A stretch of 64,000 nucleotides of DNA from Lingula anatina (GCF_001039355.2 NW_019775336.1:160179-224178); one strand, 5' to 3'. Shown: positions 13,187 through 26,628, counted from the first letter of the stretch. Made by a program: numbers and translations. Notes: generated by a model from the letters alone, not told the origin.

Positions 13187-13560
13187 AACGATTCCAGATT
13201 ACTGCACTTTTTCCAAACAGTAAACTTTCCAGCTTGACCTTGGATAGAAAAAAAAACCCACAAACATAATTGCGGTGTACTATTAATAAAACGCAATACA
13301 GAAATGAGGCAATTTCGTCTCAGACGGGAGATTAATGGCTCATTCCATCTGGTCGGGAAAATTGCAATCAGATCTGTCCCACAATTCCCTTGGGATAACA
13401 CCAACCTGCGCAGCTGTCGATCCAATGAGGATCTTTCTTTTACGTCAATTTTTTTTGCTTGTTTTTGCACAAGGGCACTTAAAAGGGTATGAGTAATAAA
13501 GAACAAGTGAAGAGACAGCCTTCAGGAAAAGAGTTGTTTATATAACTATCTGGCCTCAGG
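13187..13560. promoter_or_regulatory. Haplotype-constant block, candidate cis-regulatory element
   Basis: Only about six differences in 375 bp from block B (18497-18870), and none over roughly 13258-13443. It contains several ATTAATGG/TATTAATA homeobox-like words. Open frames exist on both strands (114 and 62 codons) but neither shows a synonymous-change bias or a recognisable product. Confidence 0.35.
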
Positions 13561-13854
13561 AGCTGAATCCTTGGAGGATATTAAGCAGGTTTAAAGGCAT
13601 GTCTTGTTGAGGATAATGTGGTCTTTATTATGGCTGAAAATATGGTTAGGATTTAGTCTCAGGGATAACCCAAATTATAGTAAATGGAATGAAAAATTCT
13701 AAAAAAAACATACATTTAATTGGATTTTATATCAACAACAATAATAATAATTCAGTCAGTTCCATGTGTAAAATGGTCCAGTGTCATGATGCACAGTTAC
13801 ATGCACATGCACATGTACGCATGCACGTGTACATAAACATGGAGTCACACCAAC

Positions 13855-13867
13855 CACACACACACAC

Positions 13868-13912
<45 letters not shown>
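13855..13912. repeat. CA microsatellite (block A)
   Basis: Long CA run, shorter in block B (19174-19214): a length polymorphism between the copies. The apparent HTHTHT proteins here are not genes. Confidence 0.95.
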
Positions 13913-13915
<3 letters not shown>

Positions 13916-14173
13916 ATACTGGCACTCATGTGTATACATGCAACATCTGGCCTGTTTCTTTCAAGAAATAAACTGATGATAAAGATGTGAAAATTACCTA
14001 TAAGAGAAAGAGCACCAGAGAAATATATCAATATTTATTGGTATGAATCCCACATCAAGTTGCTATTTTGGTGGATATAAATCACATGTACAGTGTATTA
14101 TCATCAAAATAAATAGAATAGTCAAGCTTTTGAATCAACACGGTCAAAATTTTGTTGATTCAGAATGTTAACN

Positions 14174-14213
<40 letters not shown>
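14174..14213. repeat. GA microsatellite at contig start
   Basis: A pure GA run right after the n at 14173; the equivalent in block A is only about 15 bp (8866-8882). Confidence 0.95.
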
Positions 14214-14214
<1 letters not shown>

Positions 14215-14965
14215 ACTGGCAGACACTGGAAACTCCTTCTTGTAATTGTTTTGTTTCACTTCCTTAGATATGGGAAAAATCAGAAAGAAAACTGAGATGT
14301 ATTGCATCATTACCCCCTCCCCCTCTTCCCCCCTCCCCCCAAAAATTGTGTGCAACTAAAAAAAAACCCTTTTTAAAGAAATCACACCCGAAAATGCACA
14401 TGAGGAAGCATACAGATATAGAACATGTACAGTTCAGTTTTCAAATCATTGTGTATAAATGCCTAATTTACGTTTTTCTATCCGTCTGTCTGCCTCTCTG
14501 TCCATTTATTCATCTGTACTGGTATATATTCAGCGGCACCATATCTTGACATGCATGCACATGCCACCCTCATCTTTCTGTTTATTGTCCATCTCTCTGA
14601 CATTTGCTTCGTCCCTCCGTCTATCAGCTGTTCAGCTATAAAACACTTAAATTTACAATTATTCAATTTTTGTCATTGTATTTTATTTTTTTTTACTGTG
14701 AACTATACTGTACCTCTTCATCTTCTGTTTCTGCAGGTTCTGGTTCATGGTGGTCTAGCCTCGAAAGTAATCGGTCCTGAAATACACCAATAAAAGTAAT
14801 AAATCTACATGTTGAATTGATAAGTGCTAACTTTTTTAATTTCCAAAACAAGATTTCCTGTTGTGTATGGTCTAATGAATTTTAACTGTTTCCATAACAT
14901 ACTGCATGGCCATGGATAACATATTCTAGAATCCATGCTGTGATAGAAAGTAGACAGAAGACAAA

Positions 14966-15013
14966 CCCTAACGAAAAAGTCCTATAGGATCCTATAAGAC
15001 TTTTTGGTAAGGG
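14966..15013. mobile_element. 48-bp palindromic micro-insertion, one haplotype only
   Basis: A near-perfect palindrome (21 of 24 arm positions pair) with GGATCC at its centre and CCCTAAC...TAAGGG ends. It is absent at the matching place in block A (near 9602), where ACAAATGTGG is uninterrupted. A 2-base AA overlap is the only possible target duplication. Confidence 0.8.
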
Positions 15014-17179
15014 AATGTGGCTGTTAAATCAAATTTGGCTTTATTTACCCATTTTATTATCATTATTTCAGCATTTTTTTTACCAAACTTTTCATTTATT
15101 TATTTTAATATTTTATTAAGTGAAACTATTTTCAGCAATCATCTATCTGCCATATAACAGAATAAAGGGTTATCCAAAAGAGACCCAAAAGTAAGTGCAT
15201 CTACAGCTCCTGAAATCTCGTCTAAAGCACATTTACCTGCAGTATACACAAACATACCATACTTCTCTCTTATGTACATACCAGAAATTATACCCGAATT
15301 ATTGACCACAAAGGTACATCAGATCTACGTGAGCAAAATACAAATTATGTGGTTTGATTGCTTTTATTTTCAGCTGGATTACATGTACCTGTGTTCCAAC
15401 AGCATGAAATCAGGGAAGTTAGAACTTTAACCTCAAACACAGACAAGTTATGTGTGCAGACCCATAGCGAGGGGAAGGGGGGGAGGGAGGTCTGTGAGGT
15501 TCAAACAAACTACCCTAAGTTCTGACAGGAAAAGGTCCCCTCCAGATCAAATTTTATCTTAGACTAGGTGCACGAATGTTTCATGTTCACTTTTTCAGAA
15601 GAAGACCACCCCCTGAATAACCTACAAAAATACATGAACACACTTGAAAATTTAGTTCGTCTTGAAAATTTTGCTGGTAGTTTTTTCACTTTGAAAATGT
15701 AGTAAAACTTTATAATGGGCCTCGATATTTTTGATATACAGGTTATGACCAAACTGTAGTTTCTTCAGCAGTCATATGTAGCACTAGTAAATCACTTCGC
15801 TTTTAATTAATGCAGTCACTTTATAATTAAAATTATATTCTTGAAGTGAACACTCAGTCCCCCAAAAAACAAACAAGCAAGCAAACAAACAAAAACATAT
15901 CACTGGACATGCCATCAACCACAATAAAGTAATTACCCACATCATCCTCTAAGACATACATCATATTAGTCATTTTACATCACGGGTCATTTAGTTTTAT
16001 TTCATCCACTACACAAACTAAACCACTTTAATTACATTCCCTGTAGCAAACACTCGGTAAAAAGAAAAAAAAATAGATGGGTCCTCCGCAATGGAGCAGA
16101 AGGGCGACTTCAGTTCCAACAGCCCGTAAATGTCACTCAATATCTTAATCACCACATGGCGAGTATTTCCCGAGAGCAACGATACCGTATCCCTCGTGGC
16201 CAATTACGGCTAAAAAAGGAATATGGCATTTGCACTGTGCTACGAGCAATTTCTAAAGAGTACTAAGCACTGCATTGCTTTGTATTGTTGCCCCTTGGAC
16301 TCATAAGAAAGCAATGCGGTTATGTACTCTTATATAAAATATGTTGTTTCAGAAGGTTAATTAACATATATAGTACAACAGTGATTCATCACCTTTGATA
16401 AACAAGTGATTTTTTAAAGGCAATGCAGAAATTCTGACTTCTCAATTTTTGTAAAAAATCAGTAATTTAAAAATTGTATTGATTTTATTATTCACATTTA
16501 CATAAAAAATTCTATGCTTATGGAATATCCCATGATGTTAGGTCAAAACCTTTGTAAAATTTGTGCCTGTACATGTACTGACGAAGATAGTCATAATTCT
16601 CCAGATCTACCATATGTAAAATTATTGACAAACTTTTAAAAATTCTGAAGGGTAATGTTATCTGTTCAGTTTTCAAGATACATGTATCTGTTGACAAGGT
16701 TACAAAACAGTATAATAGTAATTCACTTCAAAAGATCAAAAATTCAAAAACTATCTTCCCATATATCTCTATAGAGTCAGTTTTCAAAATTAACTGTGTG
16801 TTGCTGAATTTACATTTAAGAACAAGTATGTAGAAAGTCAGCAGCAAAAGAATATTTTAAAGCACTTTTTTAATTTAAATATTATTAAAATAATAAAACA
16901 AAGAATGATGCAGTCTTATACATTGCACAACCAAAGAATGCACTACGTTAAAAAAAACATGACAAATGAATACACATGATGGCAATATTTGACTGACGTC
17001 TTAATGCTCAGACATGAGAAGTAATTGCCTTGAAGCATGCTGTGACAATTTTGGAAAATCTGAAATCCAGGAAATTAGTCGCAATACTGGTAATTATCAA
17101 ACCAGCTGAGACTAGGGAGGTTTTATCCAATAAAGCGGACAAGTACATCAAAAGCCGAGGTTGCACTTTTTTTTTTTTT

Positions 17180-17481
17180 GATTTTCCTGAGGTAAAGAAT
17201 GATTTTCCCATGCTCATCAATGGTTAATGAATCCATTCCACTGTTCAAAGTTAGTGGTGCAGTTTTTTTTGTTTTTTTTTTTAGTATCTTATGAACATAG
17301 CCGTCTATGAAGGTCCACGTTTCTGATGGCAGGCACAGTTTGATGGCAAGCACAGCTTCAACAATAATTTGGGATAACCATCGTTTTGGTGGTAAAATGG
17401 AATTTATTACATTTCTATGAGTTTTTTACAAGGTATTTGTCGTGATATATTCATGAATCTCATACAAAAGTTATTATCCTT
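17180..17481 (-). mobile_element. TTAA-type MITE, left end lost (block B)
   Basis: Haplotype partner of 11821-12101, with the same truncation and the TTAA at 17482-17485. It carries a local GGCAGGCACAGTTTGAT-like duplication of the GACAAGCACAG region. Confidence 0.75.
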
Positions 17482-19176
17482 TTAAACTGATCCCTCCCCC
17501 CCCCCCACCCTCCCAAAAAAATAAAACACTCTAACAAAGATCTTACCACCCATTTCATAACCATTGCATTATAGATAAAAGATGCCATTACCAGATAGCA
17601 GAATGTCAGGCAAAAGGCAATAGATTCTGATTTGTGTGGCAAATTAGATTAATTGACTAGAACTGGAGGGGTGGGAGGTTACTAGTAAACAGCTGTTCTC
17701 GAGTATGTGTTTGTTACGTGGGTGAGTGTGTGAACAGTGTGTGTGTGTGTGTATGGGTGAAAGTGTATGTGAGTGTGTGTGTGTGCATGCAGTCCTTCAG
17801 CATGAATTGCCCATAATACACGACAAGATGGAGCATCTACATGTACCGGTACATGTGCTCCATACACACAGCGTGGGAGGCTATAAAAATGTGCGCCTGT
17901 ATAGATTATCTATAGGAGAAACTGAAGACTCCAACCCAATCATTAAACACTCAGACTCAGAAGATCCAGACGCAAACACACACTGAGCTGTGCTGTACAT
18001 TAATTAAGAAAATATTACAGCAACCTCTATTGATCAGATTGGGCAAATATCATCAAACTGCAGAACTTCAACACAAGTACATAGGCCCAATATTTCAGTA
18101 CTTCTACATGTATACATGGACAATTACTATCATGGGAATATCATTCTGCTTGAGAGTTGTAGAAAATTTCGAACCAGTAAAAACTATGTAAAATACCCCA
18201 AAAGCAAAAGACTATTGGATCAATCCGACTACGAAGCAAAAGAAAAATACTAGTAACTGACTGACAGATGTATCACTGATTGGGTATATTTCTTTCTTCC
18301 ATTTTTTCTTAAAGAAATAAATTTGACTTAAAAATGTGATTTTTAAATATTAATATTGTGTGCAGAACAATGTAGACTAGGCATTCTATTGCAAGATTAT
18401 ATTGCATTCATTATTCAGAACACTGTCACAGTAAATCTTAGTATCTAACATCTGATATCAATCTGATAAATTTAACATAAAAATAATACCAAGGATAACA
18501 ATTCCAGATTACTGCACTTTTTCCAAACAGTAAACTTTCCAGCTTGACCTTGGATAGAAAAAAAACCCCACAAACATAATTGCGGTGTACTATTAATAAA
18601 ACGCAATACAGAAATGAGGCAATTTCGTCTCAGACGGGAGATTAATGGCTCATTCCATCTGGTCGGGAAAATTGCAATCAGATCTGTCCCACAATTCCCT
18701 TGGGATAACACCAACCTGCGCAGCTGTCGATCCAATGAGGATCTTTCTTTTACATCAATTTTTTTTGCTTGCTTTTGCACAAGGGCACTTAAAATGGTAT
18801 GAGTAATAAAGAACAAGTGAAGAGACAGCCTTCAGGAAAAGAGTTGTTTATATAACTATCTGGCCTCAGGAGCTGAATCCTTAGAGGATATTAAGCAGGT
18901 TTAAAGGCATGTCTTGTTGAGGATGATGTGGTCTTTATTATGGCCGAAAATATGGTTAGGATTTAGTCCCAGGGATAACCCAAATTATAGTAAATGAAAT
19001 GAAAAATTCTAAAAAAAACATACATTTAATTGGATTTTATATCAACAACAATAACAATTAGTCTGTTCCATGTGTGAACTGGCCCAGTCTTATGATGCAC
19101 AGTTACATGCATATGCACATGTACGCATGCACGTGTACATACACAGACAAATATGGACGGGAGTCACACCAACCAA

Positions 19177-19218
<42 letters not shown>

Positions 19219-19512
19219 ATACTGGCACACATGTGTGTACATGCAACATCTGGCCTGTTTCTTTCAAGAAATAAACTGATGATAAAGATGTGAAAATTAC
19301 CTATAAAAGAAAGAGCACCAAAGAAATATATCAATATTTATTGGTATGAATGCCACATCAAGTTGCTATTTTGGTGGATATAAATCACATGTACAGTGTA
19401 TTATCATCACAATAAATAGAAGAATCAAGCTTTTGAATCAACACGGTCAAAATTTAGTTGATTTAGAATGTTAATAATAGCTTATGGAAAAGACTTTGTG
19501 CGGTGCGTGTGT

Positions 19513-19580
19513 GCGCGCGTGTGTGTGTGTGTGTGTGTGTGTGGGTGTCTCGTACATGTATATGTGTGTGTGTGTGTGTG
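19513..19580. repeat. GT microsatellites (block C start)
   Basis: Two GT runs separated by CTCGTACATGTATA. The partner in D is near 24560-24636. Confidence 0.9.
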
Positions 19581-22442
19581 TACAGTCATGTGCATCTGAA
19601 ATCCTTGTGTGTAATATGTGTGTGCTTTTATGCGAATGTGCGCGAGTCAAGTTTTGGTGTGTGCATCCCTTATTTGTGTGTGTATGTGTATGTATGCATG
19701 CATATATCTATATGTGCCCATGTCTTTTTATTATCATGCGCATGCACATGTATCTACATGTACATATTATCATACATATATGTGTGCAATGCAACGTGGT
19801 TAAGAACACATTTGTGCATGGCCATCAGCGGGAAGAGCACGAGAGCTGCTGGATACATTCATCAAGATTTTCCTTTTCTTTTTTTGCCTTCACACTATTT
19901 CCTTTTTGTCATCTATAATTCATGAATCCTGACGTATGCATTCCATCTCACCGACTTAGATTGCCTGTAGATAATTACGAGGCACATGCACTTTTCTTAT
20001 TACTCAACAATCCTGGATTTTTTCCTTTCAAGAATATATATGTACTGTCATGTATATGCATAGTCACAAACTATTTTTTGCCATAGAAATTCATTTTTTA
20101 AATTAATAATTACTGCTGAAAACCCCAAAATATCCATTTTTTTTTTTTTTTTTTTTGCCATACCATTTCTGATTTGCATTATAAACAGCTCAGATAGAAA
20201 ATGTAAATTGAACAGCTATACCAAATGAAAAAGTCAAAGTTGTTTTCATTCATGTGACCTTACGCAAAGTCTTTCAATCTCTAAAAAATTATTAAAATCT
20301 CTATAAAATTACCAAAAATTAGAAAAAAAGATGGATCCCTACCCACCCCCTGCTCCATCTTTCCGAGTAACCAACACACTTATATCATTATTCATCTTAC
20401 TTTTTCATTTTTCCATCTTTTTGATGACCAAGCCACAAGTATAAAATGAAAGTCAGGCACCACATGCAATCCTGCGATAATCAGACATTAAATGCAGGAA
20501 AGACACGGAATTGGTGAATTATCAGTGAAGGACAGAGTGTCCATTTTTTTCAGTCTTTAAGACCAAGTTCCTTCAGCAAACTGCGAATGCCTCGAATGCC
20601 TTTATTAATTTTAATCTTACTTTATTTTATTTTATTTATTTTCCCATGAGGTGAGATATTTCCACTACTCATCAAAGCATCTTCATCATATGGATGACAT
20701 GTTGACGTAAGCTACAGGAGTTAGATTGTTAAAAAAATAATTAATAATCTATTAAATAAATTCATCATCTTTATTTACAATATAAAGCATCAATAATATG
20801 AGGTGTTGACGCGCTAAGAAGAACTGTACCTGTTTTATAACAAGATTTCAGTTATTGATTTTTAATAGGAAATGTCTAAATAATACGACTTCAGTCACAG
20901 GATAAATTTTTTCATCAATATATGTTCATACTTACTGGTATCTTTAAAAAATGACTACATTAGAAAAAAAGGCTTTTGTGTATTCGGGGAAAACAAGCAA
21001 ACAAATATCTGCTTACTGAGTAAATTTAATCATCGTCAAATCATCTACTATTTACAGTTCTACCTTCCATTTCCCAGAAATTCATGCACACAGAAATTTT
21101 ACCACATGACAAAATAGCTTCTGAAATAAATACTAGAAGATTTTGTAACAGTTTCCCAGAATGACAACAAATACTGTTTCTTAGAATATGGCGAATTTGC
21201 AGTTTGATAATAATAATAATAATAACAATAATAATAATAATAATAAACATCTTTTACGAAAGCAAAATCTCTAGGTGCATTTGCAACCTTATTACAACTG
21301 AACCTTGCCATATTAACAAGAGATCATTATTTATATAAGACTAATCAACCTATTTACCGCAGTTGACTTTAAGTCTTCATCCATCCCAATGCATGCATAA
21401 ATTTGTTGTTATAAAATAATAGTCAGATTTTCTCAATCTATGGCAAAAATTAACTACGTACTGATGCATGAACTCACGCACAGCAGGAAAACTCAATCCC
21501 CGATTTTGTGCGAGGATAATGACCTTTCAAATGGCATCCCACTGCTCACAAATATGACAAGTATAGCAGCTCTGAGTCTGATGCTAAGTCAACAGCTTCA
21601 ATGTGATCCACATATGTTGTCATCTTAACATCAAGTAATTTAATGTATAACATGTAGTACCAAAAAATTCAAGTAAACTTTGCACCTAATACTGCATTGT
21701 ACTTTAACAATTAAGGCATGTCGGGTCCAAGCTCACTGAGTCAACTTTTCTGATAAATTTCTCCAGATGTTCATAAACAATTCAATATTGACTATATATG
21801 GTATCCACACATTTTACTTTCTAATAAACAACATTTGATTTGACACATAAAATTGTTTCTAGACGAAGAAAAAAATGAAAAAAAAAACAGGAATTTTCTC
21901 TGAAAAATATGGATAAAGAGGATCGAACTTGACGACCTGCTAGCGTAACAGGATTTAATAAAGCTTGGGATTTTTTTACACAATAGATCTGTTGAGGGTA
22001 CATCAGTACAAATCAAGTGTTAATCCTGCTTCTTCATGTATACACACACACACAAATGCAAACACAGAAATGCATAGTTTAAAATCTGAGGTTTATAGAC
22101 TCTTACAATGACAACTGCAGATTAGCTGTGATAAAATACTCAATCCTAATTCATGGGATGATTGTTTTCTTTTTTTTTTTTTTTTATAAAGTGTGTTCCA
22201 CATTTTAACCAGCTTAAGGAATCGTGGCAGCCTTTTGCTTTAAAAATTGAATACCAAGTTAACCTCTTACTTCAATTACAAAAAAAGGATCAACTTCCAT
22301 CAGTCTACCACATTTTGTTAATTAGTTTCATTGAGGCGAATTTCAATTGTATAAAAAATGAAAACATTTCCTGATCCTAATCATGTTTCTTACATATACA
22401 TGTAAATAAACTATGGCACTGACAAAATTACATGAAACAACC

Positions 22443-22610
22443 CAGGCCCGTAGCAAGCAAATTAAAAAGGGGGGTTCTATTTCTGAAAAAGTCGACCTTT
22501 TACAATGAAACTTATGCGTACCTAGATAAAATTTTACCCAAAATGGACCTTTTCCTGACAAATAGGGCGGTTCTTTCGAATCCCCGGAACCCCCCCTGGC
22601 TACGGGCCTG
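22443..22610. mobile_element. CAGGCCCGTAGC-ended MITE, copy 2 (block C)
   Basis: 168 bp, inverted relative to the copy at 3589, flanked by the 5-bp duplication CAACC (22438-22442 and 22611-22615). It shares internal motifs GGTTCTTTCGAA and AAATGGACCTTTTCCTG. Confidence 0.9.
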
Positions 22611-23269
22611 CAACCCAACATTTACCAGACATGCAGAATAGAATCCTAACCAGCTGCAGCTAAGAAATAGAAGCAACTTCGTAATAAATTGTATCTTGTG
22701 CAATCATTATCATTATTTCTCTATTCCACTAATGATATCTGTGGCTTCTAATAGTAATTTACTCATATCAAATAATGATCATGATTTTTGCAGCTGCCAA
22801 ATTCACATAATTACACACACTCATCCTTAGGTTAATTACCCAAGTCTGATTAATCCAGACATTGTGGAGCAAATTATGCATCAATCAATTAAACAATACT
22901 GGATCGAATCAATTAATTTCAATTAAAATTTACATAGAGAGCAGTACACTTCAAAATTATACAAGCTAAGATAAAGATGGGATTATAATAAGCCTAGCCT
23001 AGCTTGCAGTTGTTTATCTTTAGAATCAAAAATAGCTATGATTTAGACCAATTAACAAAACCCTGGAATAATAAATGAGGTCCAAAACTGACTGTTATAA
23101 AAACAGCTTAATTGATTTCCCTAAAAAAATTGTTAGCTTTTTCTGAGATCAAATTGTAAAAAAAAAATCCCACATAAAGCATCATTAGTTCACCTTTAAA
23201 GATCATCCAGGCAATCTTCACAATGCAATCTCTTAGCAAAATGAAAAGTTTGAGGCAAGGAGTTTGCAG

Positions 23270-23568
23270 GAAAAATTTAAATTGCTGCCAATTTGCAGCA
23301 TATTTGCTGCCAATCTTCAGCAATTTTAAAATTTCTGCCAATTTCCAAGAGGAATTGCAGTTTGCAGCAAATTTGCAGCAATTTTAAATTATTGCTAATT
23401 TGTAGCAAATTAGCTGCCAATTTGCAATAACAAATTGCAGTTTGCAGCTAATTCGCCACAATTTTAAACTGCTGCTAATTTGTAGCAAATTAGCTGCCAA
23501 TTTGCAATAAGGAATTGCAGTTTGAAGCAAATTTGCCGCAAATTTGCTGCAAATTATGGGCAGGCCTG
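23270..23568. repeat. TTTGCAGCAA minisatellite (block C), unit about 80 bp
   Basis: Almost wholly built from variants of AATTTGC[AT]GC. A unit starting GAATTGCAGTTTGCAGC repeats at 23352, 23431 and 23512, with the last one ending in GGGCAGGCCTGATATTTTG. The partner is at 28580-28879. Confidence 0.85.
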
Positions 23569-26359
23569 ATATTTTGCTGTAAAAGGGATAATAATTCACA
23601 TTTTCACCTTTTACCATTTTCACCAAATATAATCTAAAGTTTGAAGGAGTAACTTCATCAACGGAAAATGATCATATGACACGTACAGTCCCTTAACAGA
23701 AAAAAATTATGCATGTGGACAGAAAAAGATGCTACATTATGTGACAGACTCTGGTTGCTTGTTGGCCTGCCTTCAGTGAGCACTGTCTTTGTGAATGTGC
23801 CACTTAATACCAAAGCAGACCCTGTTCAGAACCAAGTTGAACCAAGAACTAACTGATCCACGAATTGAACATGTCTCATACTTGACTATGGATTCTTTGC
23901 TTTCCATGCGTGCCACCCTTGCAGGGGCAGAAATTTTAAATCTCTGTATGCTTTGAAGTGGGTAGTGCCATATTTGATCCTTAGCTAAGTTAGTATGGGA
24001 TCAACATGGTTCTGAATAGGCCCTATATTTAGCCCATATTTTGAAATAGGGAGTCCAAATTCATTTTGTTACTGAGTCAGATGAGATTGCCCTATATAGT
24101 ATAAGGCTCCATACCCTTCAAATATCTGCTTACTGAGTAAATTTAAAAATTCAAACATTAAAATATGAAAGAAAACGATGTCCCCAAATTTTACAAACGG
24201 AGTCCAAAAGATACATGGGCAGTGGCCTACAGCTGCAAAAAAATGAATACCCTGTATTGAAGTCTTTTTCAGAAACAAAATGTTGCGTGTTTCAGAGACT
24301 AAACTAACTGCTTAAATACAACTGTAGGTGTTAAATAGGCAGTTACAAAGGTGAAGAATGTGATGCAGAGGCATTTCTTTACTTATTTTTTTTTTTTCGT
24401 GTGTGATATATTTTTTCTCCATCTGTCTCTGTGTCTGCCTGTCTGCAGGGAAGAATATGATGCAAACATTAATTTCCTAAATTATCACCCAACTTTCCCT
24501 GGAAGTACATCCTTAAACAAGGCAGNTAATAATAGCTTATGGAAAAGACTCTTTGTGCGGTGTGTGTGTGTGCGTCTCGTGCATGCATGTGTGTGTGTAT
24601 ATGCAAGCATATGTGTGTGTGTGTGTGTGTGTGTGTTCAGTCATGTGCATCTGAAATCCTTGCGTGTAATATGTGTGTGCTTTTATGTGAATGTGCGCGA
24701 GTCAAGTTTTGGTGTGTGCATCTCTTATTTGTGTGTGCATGTGTATGTATGCATGCATATCTATATGTGCCCATGTCTTTTTATTATCATGCGCATGCAC
24801 ATGTATCTACATATTATCATGCATATATGCGCAATGCAATGTGGTTAAGAACACATTTGTGCATGGCCATCAGCGGGAAGAGCACGAGAGCTGCTGGATA
24901 CATTCATCAAGATTTTCCTTTTCTTTTTTTGCCTTCACACTATTTCCTTTTTGTCATCTATAATTCATGAATCCTGACGTATGCATTCCATCTCACCGAC
25001 TTAGATTGCCTACAGATAATTACGAGGCACATGCACTTTTCTTATTACTCAACAATCCTGGATTTTTTCCTTTCAAGAATATATGTACTGCCATGTAGCT
25101 GCATAGTCAAACTATTTTTTGCCATAGAAATTCAATTTTTAAATTAATAATTACTGCTGAAAACGAAGATGAACCCCAAAATACTCTTTTTTTTTTTTTT
25201 GTCATTCCATTCCTGATTTGCATTATAAACAGCTCAGATAGAAAATGTAAATTGAACAGCTATACCAAATGAAAAAGTCAAAGTTGTTTTCATTCATGTG
25301 ACCTTACGCAAAGTCTTTCAATCTCTAAAAAATTATAAAAATCTCTATAAAATTACCAAAAATTAGAAAAAAAGATGGATCCCTCCCCACCCCCTGCTCC
25401 ATCTTTCCGAGTAACCAACACACTTATATCATTATTCATCTTACTTTTTCATTTTTCCATCTTTTTGATGACCAAGCCACAAGTATAAAATAAAAGTCAG
25501 GCACTACATGCAATCCACCAATAATCAGACATAAAATGCAGGAAAGACACGGAATTGGTGAATTATCAGTGAAGGACCAATGTCCATTTTTTTTCAGTCT
25601 TTATGACCAAGTTCCTACAGCAAATTGCGAATGCCTTGAATGCCTTTATTAATTTTAATCTTACTTTATTTTATTTTATTTTATTTCCCATGAGGTGAGA
25701 CATTTCCACTACTCATTAAAGCATCTTCATCATATGTATGACATGTTGACGTAAGCTACAGGAGTTACATTGTCAAAAAAATAATTAATAATCTATTAAA
25801 TAAATTCATCATATTTTTTAAAATATAAAGCATCAAAAATATGAGGTGTTGACGCGCAAAGAAGAACTGTACCTGTTTTATAACAAGATTTCAGTTATTG
25901 ATTTTTAATAGTAAATGTCTAAATACATGTAATATGACTTCAGTCACAGGATAAATTTTTTCATCAATATATATTCATACTTACTGGTATCTTTAAAAAA
26001 ATTTCTACATAAAAAAAGGCTTTTGTGTATTCAGGGAAAACATGCAAACAAATATCTGCTTACTGAGTAAATTTAAGCATCATCAAATCATCTACCATAA
26101 ACGGTTCCACCTTCCATTTCCCAGAAATTCATGCACACAGAAATTTCACCACATGACAAAATATCTTCTGAAATAAATACTAGAAGATTTTGTAATAGTT
26201 TCCTAGAATGAAAACAAATACTGTTTCTTAGAATATGGTGAATTTACAGTTTGATAATAATAATAATAATAATAATAAACATCTTTTACGAAAGCAAAAT
26301 CTCTAGGTGCATTTGCAACCTTATTACAACTGAACCTTGCCATAAACAAGAGATCATTC

Positions 26360-26628
26360 TTTAGGCGCTTTTTTCTCCCCACCTTTTATGGTTAATAAAA
26401 ATGACGCCACATTACACAATAGGAAGCAAGTATTTTTACTTATTTGGTTTAAAAAATATAAAGGAGTTATTCATCTCTGGTAAAGATTTGGAATAAGAAC
26501 AATGGGTTAACACCCATTGTATTAACACAGAATAGGAAGTGACTCCAAAGTCCCAAAAAATAACCATAAAACAGAGCAAAAAATCCTCGCCTTTTCTTTA
26601 TTTTCCTCAAAAATCCGTAGCTGTTATA
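26360..26628. mobile_element. Haplotype-specific insertion of about 270 bp
   Basis: Present in block D, absent in block C (near 21330). It contains inverted sequences GGCG...TTTTATGGTTA (26364-26394) and TAACCATAAAA...CGCC (26560-26591) plus a central hairpin ACAATGGG/CCCATTGT. Exact ends and target duplication are not resolved. Confidence 0.6.

Larger units (their letters stand above)
8866..14172. repeat. Duplicate block A (haplotype copy 1 of pair 1)
   Basis: About 5.3 kb aligning end to end with 14174-19474. Shared landmarks are a GA tract plus CACTGGCAGACACTGG at the start, the TTAA-type element remnant near 11.8-12.1 kb, a CA microsatellite and GAATGTTAA at the end. Differences are scattered substitutions and short indels. 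It ends at a single n (14173). No gene is recognised in it. Confidence 0.9.
14174..19474. repeat. Duplicate block B (haplotype copy 2 of pair 1)
   Basis: Second copy of block A, starting right after the n at 14173 and running without a break into block C. It carries a 48-bp palindromic insertion (14966-15013) absent from A and a shorter CA tract. Best explained as the alternative haplotype joined in tandem rather than a biological duplication. Confidence 0.9.
19472..24520. repeat. Duplicate block C (copy 1 of pair 2)
   Basis: About 5 kb aligning with 24527-29775, from TAATAATAGCTTATGGAAAAG to GGAAGTACATCCTTAA. It contains a GT-rich start, a CAGGCCCGTAGC element (22443-22610) and the TTTGCAGCAA minisatellite (23270-23568). 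It ends a few bases before the n at 24526. No gene seen. Confidence 0.9.

Noticed and set aside
13162-13506. 114-codon minus-strand frame conserved in both haplotypes (also 18472-18816)
   Set aside because: The few differences are not biased to third positions, an overlapping frame is open on the other strand, and there is no recognisable product. Kept only as a constant non-coding block.
13689-14031. Open frames rich in HTHTHT or VCVCVC (also near 12291-12584, 19070-19279, 19484-19925, 24539-24970, 40671-40878)
   Set aside because: They are translations of CA/GT microsatellites open on both strands, with no splice sites or conserved flanks.
21440-21628. 62-codon frame beginning MAKINYVLMHEL, present in both C and D
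   Set aside because: Amino-acid changes between the haplotypes are as common as silent ones, and no splice or family evidence exists.
23384-23626. Frame encoding repeated KLAANLLQ-like units, resembling a repeat protein
   Set aside because: It is the translation of the TTTGCAGCAA minisatellite; other frames are equally open and the partner copy is interrupted differently.
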